Below the pieces are notes generated by a model. It searched no databases. It worked only from the letters and a program-made list of their open reading frames with translations, and was not told where the DNA came from. The position numbers and the translations under genes are program-made. Below, one piece after another: positions 45,776-56,221 of a stretch of 64,000 nt of DNA. The stretch is from Gryllus longicercus (lineage: Eukaryota; Arthropoda; Insecta; Orthoptera; Gryllidae): NCBI GenBank assembly GCA_038098605.1, contig JAZDUA010000269.1, positions 1,280,001 through 1,344,000 of the forward strand. The letters run 5' to 3'. Each line of letters begins with the position of its first letter. Position 1 is the first letter of the stretch.

Positions 45776-46567
45776 GGGCGCAGTTCAGTTATTAGAATAT
45801 TATGCAAGGGCAACATTTGCTGGCTGAATCATAAAATAATGATATGTATCCTCTTACTGGATTGCTAACGCAAATGCTACAATACAAAATCTGATCAACA
45901 CGAGCTAAAAACCTTCGGGCTTTGATATGTCTCGCAATACACGAAAGACGGCAAACCGGATACGAACCTGACATGAAAGATGCGCCACTTCCTTATTCAA
46001 AAGAGCTTTGGCACCGTGACCAGACTGTGAGTGTGGTTTCTCCCAGCCCGTGCGTCACTTAGTGGAGAGTTGTCAACTCAGTGCCTATCGTGGGGATCCG
46101 GCGGATTTCCTCAGTCTGACACCGACGGCGGTGGAATGGATTCAGAAGCTGGACCTGCCCCTCTAGGGAACATTTTCTGTACTCCTCTGAAAACTGTTTT
46201 ACTATTGTGGTGTCACATTGTGATGTATTGGACTGCATTTGCTGTATTATGGTTCCTGTACGCTTGCCATAAGATAAATAGATAATAGTAGTTTATGTAA
46301 TTAGTTTATAATGTTAAGCTTTATTGCCTGAGTACATGTTTTGAAAACGAGCGACTGTAGGAGCGAGTTTTCAAATTAGTACAAATGTAATAAAGCAACA
46401 TTATAAACAAGTTGCATACTATATTTTTTTGTATAACAGCATTATACATTTATAAGAGAATCAAACTTAATTTTGCGAAACAACTTCCCTGTGTCGACTC
46501 GGGTATTTGACATCGTGCGAGTAAACGGTGGTCGGCTGCTCCGTTTAGCTCTTCCTCGGGAGTGGTT
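45776..46567. other. Intergenic DNA
   Basis: An 84-codon plus frame at 46031-46285 ends in a hydrophobic stretch but has no recognisable family. Immediately before the SINE, 46495-46567 is unrelated to the S1 head. Confidence 0.35.
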
Positions 46568-46799
46568 AAGTAAAGCCGGCTGTCCCATGTTAGTAGATTT
46601 ACTTACATGTAAAAGATCCTCAAGCCTAAATGACGCCTCTGAGCTAAATTCAAAATCGCCTGTTTCTCGCCCAAGAAATGCCTCCTTTGTCTGCTAGATG
46701 AAAGGAGCGTAGCGAAATTTGCGTGGTCAGACGGAAGAGCGGGCCTGATGGCCCGAGACTCGCCACGTAAAATAAGGCAAATTCAATTCAATTCAATTC
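46568..46799 (+). repeat. tRNA-derived SINE (family S1), copy 3 (headless)
   Basis: Begins at AAGTAAAGCCGGCTGTCCCA and matches copy 2 closely through to the AATTCA tail, but the tRNA-like head and the first 110 bp of the body are absent. A 5' truncation of this type is typical of retroposition. Confidence 0.85.
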
Positions 46800-47635
46800 C
46801 TCCCTCCGATTCTCTCGCTACGATTGGCTGAATGTGTGATGACGCAATCATTCGTGACATAAAATCTAATACGTCATCATTTTTGCCGTAAAATGGGCAA
46901 TTATGAACGATTTCTTTCAAGAGAAAAGGTTCTTTTATAGTGCTGGAATACAATAAATAAATAAAATAAACAAATATTTCCTGTGTGGCTGAATGAATGA
47001 AATGTCACTCCGCAGTGCGGGATGAGAGCCGTCTGCCCCCCTCCGCTGGATGTCTCGCTTCTTCGAGCACGGGCGGTTGAGTTGCAACTGCTTGCTGGAA
47101 CGCAAACCGTGTGAAAGAGCCAAGATGTGAGGGAGAAGAAGGTGCACAATGTGGCAGTGAAACGATAAAATGTCCCTCACGAAATGGTGAGAGAGCTAGA
47201 TGCAAACGCTGTGGCAGTGAAATGGAGAGGCTGATTTCGAAAATGAAAATGATACATTTTTTATTATTGACGACTTACATTTTTTTATGTCAAATAAGAA
47301 AAATAAAAATTACGCCTATTTCCCTTATTTACGAAATTACGATATGTCTCTACGTTAGTGAAACTTTCTGGTGTGCCTTTGATATGCCCCATTAATTATC
47401 ATAAAGGAGTAACGTCTAGCAGTTTTTAGCCCTTATAATAGAATTCCAGTCACTTCTGTGGCGATTATGCTCAGCCATCACATCACAATTCCAGTTCAGT
47501 TCGTTAGAATTGTTAAGCGGCGGGGGAAGAAATCGAGTTTTCTTACCGAAACTAATTGCGATCCGGAATCGAAATCCTTAAATGTCAGATGGACAGCGGG
47601 TTGCGAAAAGTGACAAAAGCATCGCAGGCAGCGTA
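46800..47635. other. Intergenic DNA
   Basis: Short frames are open on both strands at 46901-47205, in a locally GC-richer patch. No gene or repeat recognised. Confidence 0.35.
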
Positions 47636-47639
47636 GCCT

Positions 47640-48130
47640 CTCCCTGGCGGAGCTGTGGCACGTGATCCACAGGGGGAGCGATCGCATCGCGGGGAAAACC
47701 GGCGCCGCTTTGTCCGGAGCGGCTGAGCCCCGTCCTCCCCCTCTGCTCGCCGCTCTGCACCAACACACTCCTCCCCTCGCCTCCCCGCCTCGTTCCGTCC
47801 CGCCCCGCCCTCCTCGCCCGGCTAAGTTCCTCCACGCTGCGCCCCGCTGCGCCCCGCTGCGCCCCGCTCCGCCCCGCTGCACCCCGCTGCGCCCCGCTGC
47901 GCCCCGCTGCACCCCGCTGCGCCCCGCTCCGCTCCGCCCCCGCTCCGCCCCGCTCTGCCCCGCTCCGCCCCTCCCCTCCCCGTACCGCCTCCCCTCGCTC
48001 CTTCCCGTCCTCCTCACCCTCCACGCCCACTCCACCCCTCCCCTCCCCGCCCCTCTCCGCTTTCCTCCTCACGGCTCCGCTTCACCCCACCCCGCGACTT
48101 TCGCCCCACCCACTACTCCTCTCCCGACCA
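47640..48130. other. GC-rich, C/T-biased island
   Basis: C-rich on the plus strand with a 10-bp minisatellite inside (47835-47970). Frames of 157-179 codons on both strands are products of composition and repetition. Confidence 0.6.
47835..47970 (+). repeat. 10-bp minisatellite GCCCCGCTGC
   Basis: Nine units in exact 10-bp register from 47841 to 47930 (GCCCCGCTGC with CTCC and ACCCC variants), preceded by a partial unit and followed by degenerating CCGCTCCGCC units. Because 10 is not a multiple of 3, all three frames cycle through the same peptide pattern and stay open. Confidence 0.95.
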
Positions 48131-48619
48131 GCTGAGGTGGCTCAGGGCATCATCTCTTGCCACTGCTGCCGCGTCTCTGAGCTGCAGGTTCTGGAGTTCG
48201 AGTCTGGGCTGTGGCAGACTTTCAACACTAGCTTGTTAGTTAGGTCGAATTCATGCTCTGTGTGGAACATAATTCTATCGACTGGTTGCTTGGGTAGTTT
48301 TCCGTGGATTATCCGATCAATACCAGGTGAATGCCCGAGCAATCGAGTCACGGTGTGATCTTTTCTTCCTCTTTCTTGTTCCCCTCCTCCTCCCCCTCCT
48401 TGCACATACTTGTACAACACTACCGGACATGTCCCAAGCTTATAGCTTGACCCGGCTAAGACAGTCTTCCGCTCACGAAAATATCTTGAGACTGAAACCT
48501 CTCGAAGCCGACGTATAGGTCGGTGTTGGATATCACGTTTTAGCGGAGAGAAAAACCACCGTCTTACGAGATACATTTACCAGCCTGACGGCATTAAAGA
48601 ACGCGCCCAGAGACAAAGT
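48131..48619. other. Intergenic DNA
   Basis: Mixed composition. A 144-codon minus frame (48142-48576) has no recognisable domain. Nothing else seen. Confidence 0.35.
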
Positions 48620-49100
48620 AATCTATCAATCATTCTTCTCCCCTTGCATTCCTCCTCTCTCCCACCTCAAATTCTCCGCTCCACTCCCTGACCTTCTCCT
48701 CCTTCACTCCACTATTTTCCCCCATCCCTGTACGTCCTCCTTCGTCTCTGCCCCTCGCTCCCCGCATCAGCCTCAGCCCCCCTAAACGCTCCGATCTCTC
48801 TCTTTCTCTCTCTCCCTGTCCCCCTCTCCCTCTCGCCTCCGCCCTGCTGCGCCCCGCCCGCGCGCGATCAGTGCTGCAGCGGCAGGGCAGCTAGCGCTCG
48901 GCGTGGCCGGGCGGTGAATCACGGCGCGGCGGCAGACGGAATTCTCGGGATCAAACGCGCGCTTCGTGAGGTGAATGGTCGGCGCCCGACCTCGCCGCCG
49001 CCCCCGCCGCCCCCGCCGCCAGCGCTCGGCCTGCCTCTGCGCCCTCTTCTCTTGTGTCTGCCCTTCGTCAAGCGGACTGGCAATGCGAAGGGCAGCGCAC
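48620..49100. other. Pyrimidine-rich then CpG-rich block
   Basis: C/T-rich at 48640-48840 including a CT-rich tract near 48793-48835, then CpG-rich to about 49090 with CCGCCGCCCCCGCC near 48998-49020. No domain. Confidence 0.5.
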
Positions 49101-49135
49101 GGAATGTGGTTGCATTTATTGGCTATTCTTACACT

Positions 49136-49268
49136 TGGGTGATCTGGGCTGTCCGGGTGACGCCGCGTCGAAGGTTGAGTTGCCGACGTTTCGACCATCC
49201 TGTCGTGGTCTTCCTCAGGGCTGACAGCCCAGATCACCCACATGACTCTGGCCGCGGAAGCCTACGAC
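49136..49268 (-). mobile_element. Self-complementary element P, copy B (most symmetric)
   Basis: An 18-bp perfect inverted repeat, TGGGTGATCTGGGCTGTC at 49136-49153 and its complement at 49223-49240, flanks the core. The right end, ACTCTGGCCGCGGAAGCC then TAC, is the inverse of the GTAGGCTTCCGCGGCC start of the other copies. On the minus strand the core reads CTGAGGA-A-GACC...GGTC-GAAAC, then CGTC...GGCGTC, which resembles hammerhead ribozyme conserved positions (see findings). Confidence 0.7.
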
Positions 49269-50798
49269 TTTATTCTTACACTTCTTGTCCGTCAGTTTAT
49301 ATTATTCAGGAAATTTATTTGGGCATATTTAAGACGAACCATTTCTTGAAAACTATTGCATGGGTAAAATTGTGTAAAACTTATTGTAAAATTATTGTAT
49401 ATGTTTAGTGCAACGTTTCGGGCTCTCAATTTGTCTCATCATCAGTCTAAAATCAATACATTTTGTTAAATACTCCCTACTATGCATTTTGTTGCAACAA
49501 TAATAAAATATCTTACCCAATACAATGCTTCTTAAATTTAATTCTTCTGCGAATTGTGCCTATTACACACTAAGGTTTGTTGTATTAGGTGTCCTTTTTT
49601 ATGTAATCGAATTCACAATTTTACGTAATAGAATGTTAGCTTCTATCGACCACAAAGCGTTTTCAAAATAAAGCGCACTTATGGCAGGTTTGCAGTAAAT
49701 AAGCGATAATAGTCTAGCGTGATTTCGTTACATGTGATTTTACTAAACCTACCGTGGACCTATTTTCAAGAAAAGATTGTAAATGTCAATGTAACAATGT
49801 ATGTGCTATTTATCCTACTATTATAGTAGGATAAATTATGCCTAAAGAGAGGCCGGAAACTGTTTCAGGTTTTACATCAAGAATTCTAACTAAAAGGGAT
49901 AATGTGAATCATTTGCTTTTTCAGTCAACCTTCAAAAGCAACGGCGTATGTGTAACAGGCGGATGCTGTCATTAACCACATTGTGAGTCATCATTAAAAT
50001 GTAAAGTACCTGCTGCATTGCAACATTTACTGTCTTTCAACTCTCAACAAATTTCTTCCTGTTGTATGATTAACCTTAACTCATTCTCCCTTCTTTTTCC
50101 CAAGTGAGGAAGTCGTTAGTGTGAAGGTTTTAGTCTTTAACTGTGAAATTACTTCTCGTAAGATTTCTAATCCCGCAATGAAGCTAATGGCCGTACTTGA
50201 TTGACTACCCAAACTATGCAAATAAAAATTCTTATCATAAATGTACTTGCTCCGAGCTCTCTAGAAAGGCAATATTTCATATGTTAATGATCATTTATAT
50301 ACACAATACTGAACGTAAGCGCCTTCATGGCGTTTTTCTAGTGAAGTCGCAAAATCGGTCTTCCACTGTATGGGATATGATCATGAGAGGTGGAGGATGA
50401 TCGGAAATGATTGCGATGATTAACAAATGTTATTCAAATGCATTGAATGTTACCTAATCAGGTACAAAAAGGAGTGACTTGTAGCAGCAAACATACTGCT
50501 GAACATAACCATATGAATTTATTTTCCGAAAAGTAGCATTGCTTTTGCAAAGTAATGTGCTAGAAGTGACTCGAAAAGTTTCTCAAAAATTATCGCTATT
50601 TTGTTGGTAATTTGTAGCGAAAACAAAATTTCATCTCTCTGTAAGTAATTTCGAAAATGCGAAATTTTGGTAATTTGTGGCTAGCGCGCATTGGAGTGGC
50701 TAAAGAAAGCTCGCGGCTTTCTTTCGGTCGGGCACGAATCCTAAGCTTCGGGCTGCAACATCCCACTGTTATTTTATGAAGCACGTCAATGGGACACC
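49269..50798. other. Intergenic DNA
   Basis: Contains a 13-bp perfect hairpin (separate entry) and, at 49410-49448, a minus-strand CTGATGATGAGACAAATTG followed by a CCCGAAACGTTGCAC block that recalls element P but without complementary arms. No gene recognised. Confidence 0.4.
49808..49836. repeat. Perfect 13-bp hairpin, 3-nt loop
   Basis: ATTTATCCTACTA and TAGTAGGATAAAT are exact complements around TTA. It could be a small cruciform, a MITE scar or chance. No terminator-like context applies in a eukaryotic genome. Confidence 0.9.
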
Positions 50799-51055
50799 TA
50801 TGTATGTATGTACTTGGCGCGACAGCCCGTGAACGGTCTGAGCCCTTCTGTCGACGTCCCTGCCTCGCGGCCATGGGTTAAAGAAGTACGTGTGATTAGC
50901 ACGCAGACATCTCCATGCCGTATTCTGGTCTTCTCAACCAGCAACACACATTCGGACATTGCAAGGAAAACGCACACTACAGTCTTGGCTCGACCGGGTA
51001 TCGAACCCGGGGCCGCGTAGAGGGAAGCGAGCACACTGACCAACAGCTAGCAACA
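50799..51055 (-). repeat. tRNA-derived SINE (family S2), copy 2
   Basis: Inverted copy of 44465-44712. On the minus strand the B-box-like GGGTTCGATACCC lies at about 50996-51008, followed by GTAGTGTGCGTTTTCCTTGC. The tail on the plus strand is TATGTATGTATG (50799-50811). Confidence 0.8.
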
Positions 51056-51985
51056 AGGACGGTAAACTTAGTCTATGATATTTCTTTTAGGCGAGTAGGT
51101 AGCTAGCGTGCGCGTGGGGGCGGGCTGGCGTGTAATAACCGATTTAGCTGTTCGTCCGGTGCGTCGAAATATTTACCACTGCAGAGATGGTTCCATTTGG
51201 TTCGTAATGAACTAATTAAACACTATGTGGTACGAAATAGAACGCACGTGGCTATATGACGCTTCTTGGGTATACCTGCACGCAATAAATTAGATACAAA
51301 TTAACAACATTTTGCATTTCCAGTATTAGTGCCCAGTATTAGTGTTAGTTTTTTCTCAACAAATTAGTAGCAAAAAGTCAATATTTCGAAAAAAATAGAC
51401 ATTACTGCTTTGATGGGCAGTTGCCTGTCGATGGCGCTTCACTCTCCGCCTCTTCTTTTTCCTCGTCTCCTCCGCCTTCCACCCGCCACAGCCCCTCCCC
51501 CCCATCCATACCCTCCACCGCCACCGTCTCCACCATCTACAAGTTACGTACCTATATTTTATTTTAGTAAACCGACCGAATTGAAATATTGCCTCCTTAA
51601 ATCTTGAAACTAAAGTTTTTCAGATTAAACTAAATCCTTGGGATATTGCCCGGTATTTGACAACTATCTTTCACTTTCGAAATTAGTGTTGTTAGAATAT
51701 CGAAATAAACAATAATAGTAATAATAATAGAAGTAATAATAACATAGGAATGAATGTATAAAATAAACAGATTATCAGTAATTATTGTCTTTTTGACTGA
51801 AAAAATATCATTACAAAAATTTAAATAGAGGATGTAAAAAGCAAAAGAAAAAATAAAATCCTCCTGTCTATTATAAATTTTGTTCAAGGTGATAATATAA
51901 TTATCCTACATCATCAGACGGAGATTATTAAAAAATGGTATGCGTGTGAATAACACAAGCGTGGCGCAATTCCTTCCCAATTCCT
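51056..51985. other. Intergenic DNA with a small C-rich patch
   Basis: C-rich block at 51475-51535 (CCTCCCCCCC, CCACCGCCACC). The remainder is AT-rich. No gene recognised. Confidence 0.4.
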
Positions 51986-51989
51986 GTCG

Positions 51990-52640
51990 GCTCCTTGTCA
52001 GACAGGTCCTTTCCCTCCCCTGGGATGCTGCGTAATCGGGACAAATTACGCTGCGCTCCCAAATTACCTCCGCGTGGCTCCCCGTGTTCTACACGATTCC
52101 GCCGCCGTCTCTACTCCGAAATTAACCGTCACCACAAGCACCGTCACGAGGGTCCCCCGCGCGCTCCTCTCGAGCGTTTTAACAGTTTCAGGCAGTTTGT
52201 TGCCGTCGCGTTCGCAGCTGCCGTTGACTTGTCACCAACGCCGTCACCCCACCGTCTTACCGCCGCCCCCGCTTTTTCGAAGCCTCGGTGACGACAGTCC
52301 ACCGCGGTCCTTCCCCATCCCGCCCCTCCCCTTCCGCCCTAACTCCCCTCCCCGCCCCCACCGCCCCTCCCATCCCGCCCCTCCTATCCCCTCCCTCCCC
52401 TGCCAGCCCCTCCCAACCCCTCCCCTCTGCACCCGGCCCATCGTTTCCCCGCCCTTCCCACCCCCTCCTCTCACGCCTTTCCCCTCCCATATCATCCTCT
52501 CCCCTTCCCTCCCATCTCATCCTCTCCCCGCCTTCATCCCATCTCCCCACCTTTTACTCCCTGGCCCTCCCCCACTCCGCCCTCCCCGCCCCCTCCCGTG
52601 TTTGTTCAGGGGCGCCCTCCGCGACCGCCGGATCATTAAA
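51990..52640. other. CpG-rich then C/T-rich island
   Basis: The first 270 bp are CpG-rich, then about 330 bp of CCCTCC/CCCATCC pyrimidine-rich DNA. A 346-codon plus frame from 52074 runs through it, but the minus strand is equally open and no domain is present. Confidence 0.6.
52028..52070 (+). promoter_or_regulatory. Repeated AATTAC/GTAATC words in CpG-rich DNA
   Basis: GCGTAATC, AAATTACGC and AAATTACC occur within about 40 bp in GC-rich context, as spaced homeodomain-type half sites. Inference only. Confidence 0.2.
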
Positions 52641-52770
52641 ATTATATATCATTACGCAGCGATAGGAAACGCCGGGAAACCGTTTACCCGAAAATTACCG
52701 CGTCGTATTTGCGGTGTGTTATTATGTCCGAGCTCATTTCTACAATGCAATTACGAGACGGTGCGCGGGT
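52630..52770 (+). promoter_or_regulatory. Candidate regulatory island between GC blocks
   Basis: ATCATTAAAATTATATATCA then TTACG (52631-52653), AAAATTACCGCG (about 52690), GTTATTATG and CAATTACGAG (about 52747) lie between two CpG-rich blocks. The mix of CG words with conserved-looking ATTA sites resembles non-coding regulatory DNA. No independent support. Confidence 0.25.
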
Positions 52771-53095
52771 TTCCGAGTTCGGGTTGCGCGAGGCCGTGGT
52801 GGGGGGAGAGGGAGGGGAGGGGGGAGGGAGGTGCGAGCGGAAAAAAGCGCGTCTCGCGCACGCCGCGCCACGCGTCCTTTTTGCGCGCCGGGGATGGGGG
52901 TGGGGGTGGGGGGAGTCCGCGCTCGGGTGTCGCGTCGGAGTCTAGTTTCCTAATAGCGACAGGCGGCGGCGGCAGCGGCGGCGGCGCCGACGGCGGACGT
53001 GCGGAGATGCACTGCGCGCGGACTGCTGCGTCGCTCGGCATGCACCTCGCGGACAGACCCGCGTTGGGGGGCGGACTCTCAGATGTTCTTGCACG
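52770..53095. other. CpG-rich island with G-runs
   Basis: G-rich on plus at 52797-52825 and 52890-52910 (GGGGGTGGGG), GGC triplets at 52961-52985. Frames are open on both strands. No domain recognised. Confidence 0.6.
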
Positions 53096-53164
53096 GAGAG
53101 CAAAGTATTCTTAGCTTAGGAGGAACTAATAAAGGAAAATTAATAAAATAGTGTGTTCGTGTGT

Positions 53165-53455
53165 GAGAGAGGGGGGCAGAGAGAGGGAGGGCAGAGAGAG
53201 GGAGGGCAGAGAGAGGGAGGGCAGAGAGAGGGAGGGCAGAGAGAGGGAGGGCAGAGAGAGGGAGGGCAGAGAGAGGGAGGGCAGAGAGAGGGAGGGCAGA
53301 GAGAGGGAGGGCAGAGAGAGGGAGGGCAGAGAGAGGGAGGGCAGAGAGAGGGGGGCAGAGAGAGGGGGAGCAGTGAGAGAGGGGGCAGTGAGAGAGAGGG
53401 GCAGAGAGAGGGGCAGAGAGAGAGAAAGAGAGAGAGAGAGAGGGCAGAAAGAGAG
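53165..53455 (+). repeat. 15-bp minisatellite GCAGAGAGAGGGAGG
   Basis: Twelve units in exact 15-bp register at 53176-53355, then degenerate GGGGCAGAGAGA units into an AGAGAG run. Fifteen is a multiple of three, so each frame encodes a fixed pentapeptide (Arg/Glu/Gly-rich), giving false frames of 103-109 codons. It is a homopurine tract. Confidence 0.95.
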
Positions 53456-53903
53456 GAGGTAGAGAGAACTAACTTATCATAAGAAATAACTATTTAATTC
53501 AATACTTCTGTATGTAATATTGTTTTGAAAGTTCATGACTGAATGTGTGGTTTTCTTGTCAAACAATCTATTGCTGATTCTTTGTATAAAAAATACGAGA
53601 TACTATACTAATGTGGCCGTACTTTTTTGTCGTAAGCATTTTCGTGTTTAAAGATGTCGGAAAACAATAATTTCAGAATTATAATTCCTTGAATTGATTA
53701 AGAATAGACTTTATATTGCAGTGTATCAAACAAAACAACACTTATTTAGTTTACTAGATAATTTACAAAATTAAATTTCTTTAAATAATAATTTAGCTTT
53801 TTCCTGTTACCCATTACGGTTTTCTCTGAATTAACAAGGGACCAGAACGATTTTTATTCAACGTTAAACGTAAATTTTAAAACAAATCGCCGATAATGTT
53901 TTT
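53456..53903. other. AT-rich intergenic DNA
   Basis: No recognised feature. Confidence 0.4.
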
Positions 53904-54050
53904 GTAGGCTTCCGCGACCGAAGTCATTGGATACCCGGCTGTTTGGGGCGAGACGCGTCTTTGTCGATTGAGCTGACGTTTCGATCATCCTGTTGTGGCC
54001 TTCTTCAAAGATATACTGGTGCAGTATGCAGTGCTGAAGAAGGCTACAAC
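53904..54050 (-). mobile_element. Self-complementary element P, copy C
   Basis: Starts GTAGGCTTCCGCGACCGAAG. It has GTTGTGGCCTTCTTCA (53992-54007) and its near complement TGAAGAAGGCTACAAC (54035-54050) around a short loop that itself contains ATACTG/CAGTAT. The minus-strand core is degraded (TTGAAGA...GATCGAAAC). Its right boundary is exactly where the 12-bp minisatellite starts. Confidence 0.6.
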
Positions 54051-54418
54051 ACCCCTCCGGACAGCCCTCCGGGCAGGCCTTCGAACAGGCCTCCGGACAG
54101 GCCTCCGGACAGGCCTCCGGACAGGCCTCCGGACAGGCCTCCGGACAGGCCTCCGGACAGCCCTCCGGGTAGTCCTCCGGTCACCCCTTCGGTCAGCCCT
54201 TCAGTCAGCCCTCCGGACAGCCTCCGGACACCCCTCCGGACACTCCTCCGGACACCCCTCCGGATAGTCCTCCGGACAGCCCTCCGGACAGCCCTCCGGA
54301 TAGTCCTCCGGACAGCCCTCCGGATAGTCCTCCGGACACCCCTCCGGACACCCCTCCGGTCAGCCCTCCGGACAGCCCTCCGGACAGCCCTCCGGACAGG
54401 CCTCCGGATAGCCCTCCA
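54051..54418 (+). repeat. 12-bp minisatellite CCTCCGGACAGG/C
   Basis: About 30 units. A first block of CCTCCGGACAGG is nearly uniform (about 54080-54160), then CCCTCCGGACAG variants with GGATAGT, GGACACC and GGTCAGC substitutions. All frames read as tri- or tetrapeptide repeats, producing a false 175-codon frame on plus and 139 codons on minus. Confidence 0.95.
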
Positions 54419-54469
54419 CACAACGAAGTCTCCAAATTTCTGCAAAATCTTTGCAAAATTCACTCCATG

Positions 54470-54800
54470 AAGAGCTCATCCGTTCCGCTCGCTCCGAGGC
54501 GAGACGCGTCGGAAGAGCGCCCCGCCGTCCGTTGCCCTCGCGCCGAGCGATGGACCGGAGAGGGCCGGGGGAGGGCGGAGGCCGGAGGCCGGAGGCCGGA
54601 GGGCGAAGGGCGGAGGAAGCGACCGGGCGAGCGAGCCCTGCAGGTCCAGGCGGGCGCAGGTCGGGCGCTCGCCCCCATCGGCCGAGGGGAGCGCCCCAGG
54701 GCCCGCCAGACCGGCTGGACTTCAATTAAAACCTCCTGCCCTCCTCCTCAAGAACGAGGAGCTAACCGCTGGTCAGTGACGGACTCCGCGTAAGGCGTGG
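54470..54800. other. CpG/G-rich island with 7-bp repeat
   Basis: CpG-rich. Four GGCCGGA units lie at about 54576-54603. Frames of 72-121 codons are open on both strands. No domain recognised. Confidence 0.55.
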
Positions 54801-55739
54801 AAAAGTTTACTGGAGAAATTCTAGAATGTACTTTGTTTTATTGGGAGTGCTGTTCTATCCAATAAAAGCGTATCTACAGGGAGTGTGAAATGAATTTGAG
54901 GAATAAGTGTCTCCAGTCCTGTTCGTCTTTCAGGGAGTAGTTTCTTCGAATGTAAACTGTCCGACAAAAATATGTTTATAGAAGACATATTATGAATATT
55001 TAGTATATTTAACTGAATCTCTGACCCAGTATGACCTACCTAATTGTCTGATTTAGTGTGTTATAACTGAATCTCTAACCTTCCTTTTGTACTATATAAT
55101 TTTGAAATCCATTCCTTAATTCTCAGTCCATAAATGGTATTCCGCTGATTCGGAAGACCAAGGTCACTAAGAGCGTGGATAGACCTAGCGCTTCGGTCCA
55201 AAGAGTCGAGGGTTCGATGAACATCTTGGGTTTGCTTGTTTGTCCCTGTGTATGTCGGCACGAAGGCCTCGCGTTCTACTGGCTCTAGATCAGAGGAATT
55301 CGCAGGTGTGTTGGTGTCTAGTGTATGGTCGAATATGTGCCCTATCGGAACGTAAAGGGTAATTGGCGGATAAAAGCTCTAGGGAAAAAAAGAATTCCAA
55401 GAATAATAAGGTATTCGAATAAAATATTCGGAGTTTCAAATTAAACATAAACGTTAATGAAGTTATGATGTGTATTCCATTGATTATAAATTATCTTCAA
55501 CAATATTGCAAAGAAGCATTTATAAAAAATAATACTGTATGTTTCCTGGAAAATTGAATACACAATTTTGAGAACACATTTTCTATCAGTACAATTCACC
55601 AGAAAGTGAATAAAGATGCGGAGGTAATGAAGAAAAGTTATTTAAATAACCAAAACTATGGAGAGAACGTCAGTTCATTTTTCTCGCAAGCGCAAGGGCA
55701 TTTTTAAAACCTGTCTTGATGATCTTCCGAGCTACAGTT
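54801..55739. other. Intergenic DNA
   Basis: Mostly AT-rich, with a GC-intermediate patch at 55140-55300 of repeat-like character but no second copy here. No gene recognised. Confidence 0.4.
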
Positions 55740-56180
55740 ATTAACGCTTGAAGGCCTTATTCGTTACTCGTTCAGCAGGAAGATATCGGTCAGTAGTTTG
55801 TTTAGTCTTGAACGCCCTGAGCGGGAGAATGCCACATTTCGTGAATGTAGAGCAGTAGGGGAGGGCGAAGGAAAATACTGGAGGGTCGCAGGATTGAGGA
55901 GGCAGTTGGGCGGCTTCTGTTCGGGAACAGGTCCCAGCGCACGAGGAAAGGCGGCGGAGGCCGTGTATTGGAATAAGACCTCCGTTCCGGAAACCGTTGT
56001 CATCCTGATTGCACAAAAAGAAGGCGCTCTGCCCTGGCCTCGGGCGCTCGCTCGCGTCCCGCGCGCCGCGCCTGTTCTCGCCGTCTTGGGCCGACGCCAA
56101 CGCGTTCGCCGCCGCCACCGCCGTTGTTTACAACGGGAACAACTGATTTCCGCCTGCAAGAGCACTGATTCACGGCGTGT
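55740..56180. other. GC-rich patch grading into CpG island
   Basis: CpG-rich mainly at 55880-56140, with GCCGCCGCCACCGCCG near 56108-56123. Frames of 125-214 codons are open on both strands. The translations have no domain that I recognise. Confidence 0.45.
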
Positions 56181-56221
56181 TAAGCAACAGTACCTGTGTC
56201 CGGTATTTTGAGCGGAATTGG

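Noticed and set aside
49808..49836. Rho-independent terminator
   Set aside because: A perfect hairpin, but the window is eukaryotic and no gene ends nearby.
52074..53114. 346-codon plus-strand frame
   Set aside because: Pro/Ser/Arg/Gly composition follows the GC- and C/T-rich sequence, the minus strand is open too, and no domain or splice evidence supports it.
53165..53455. CRISPR-like regular direct repeats
   Set aside because: Units of 15 bp with no spacers in a eukaryotic context. It is a minisatellite.
53943..54470. 175-codon repetitive Pro-Pro-Asp-Arg protein
   Set aside because: Product of the 12-bp minisatellite.
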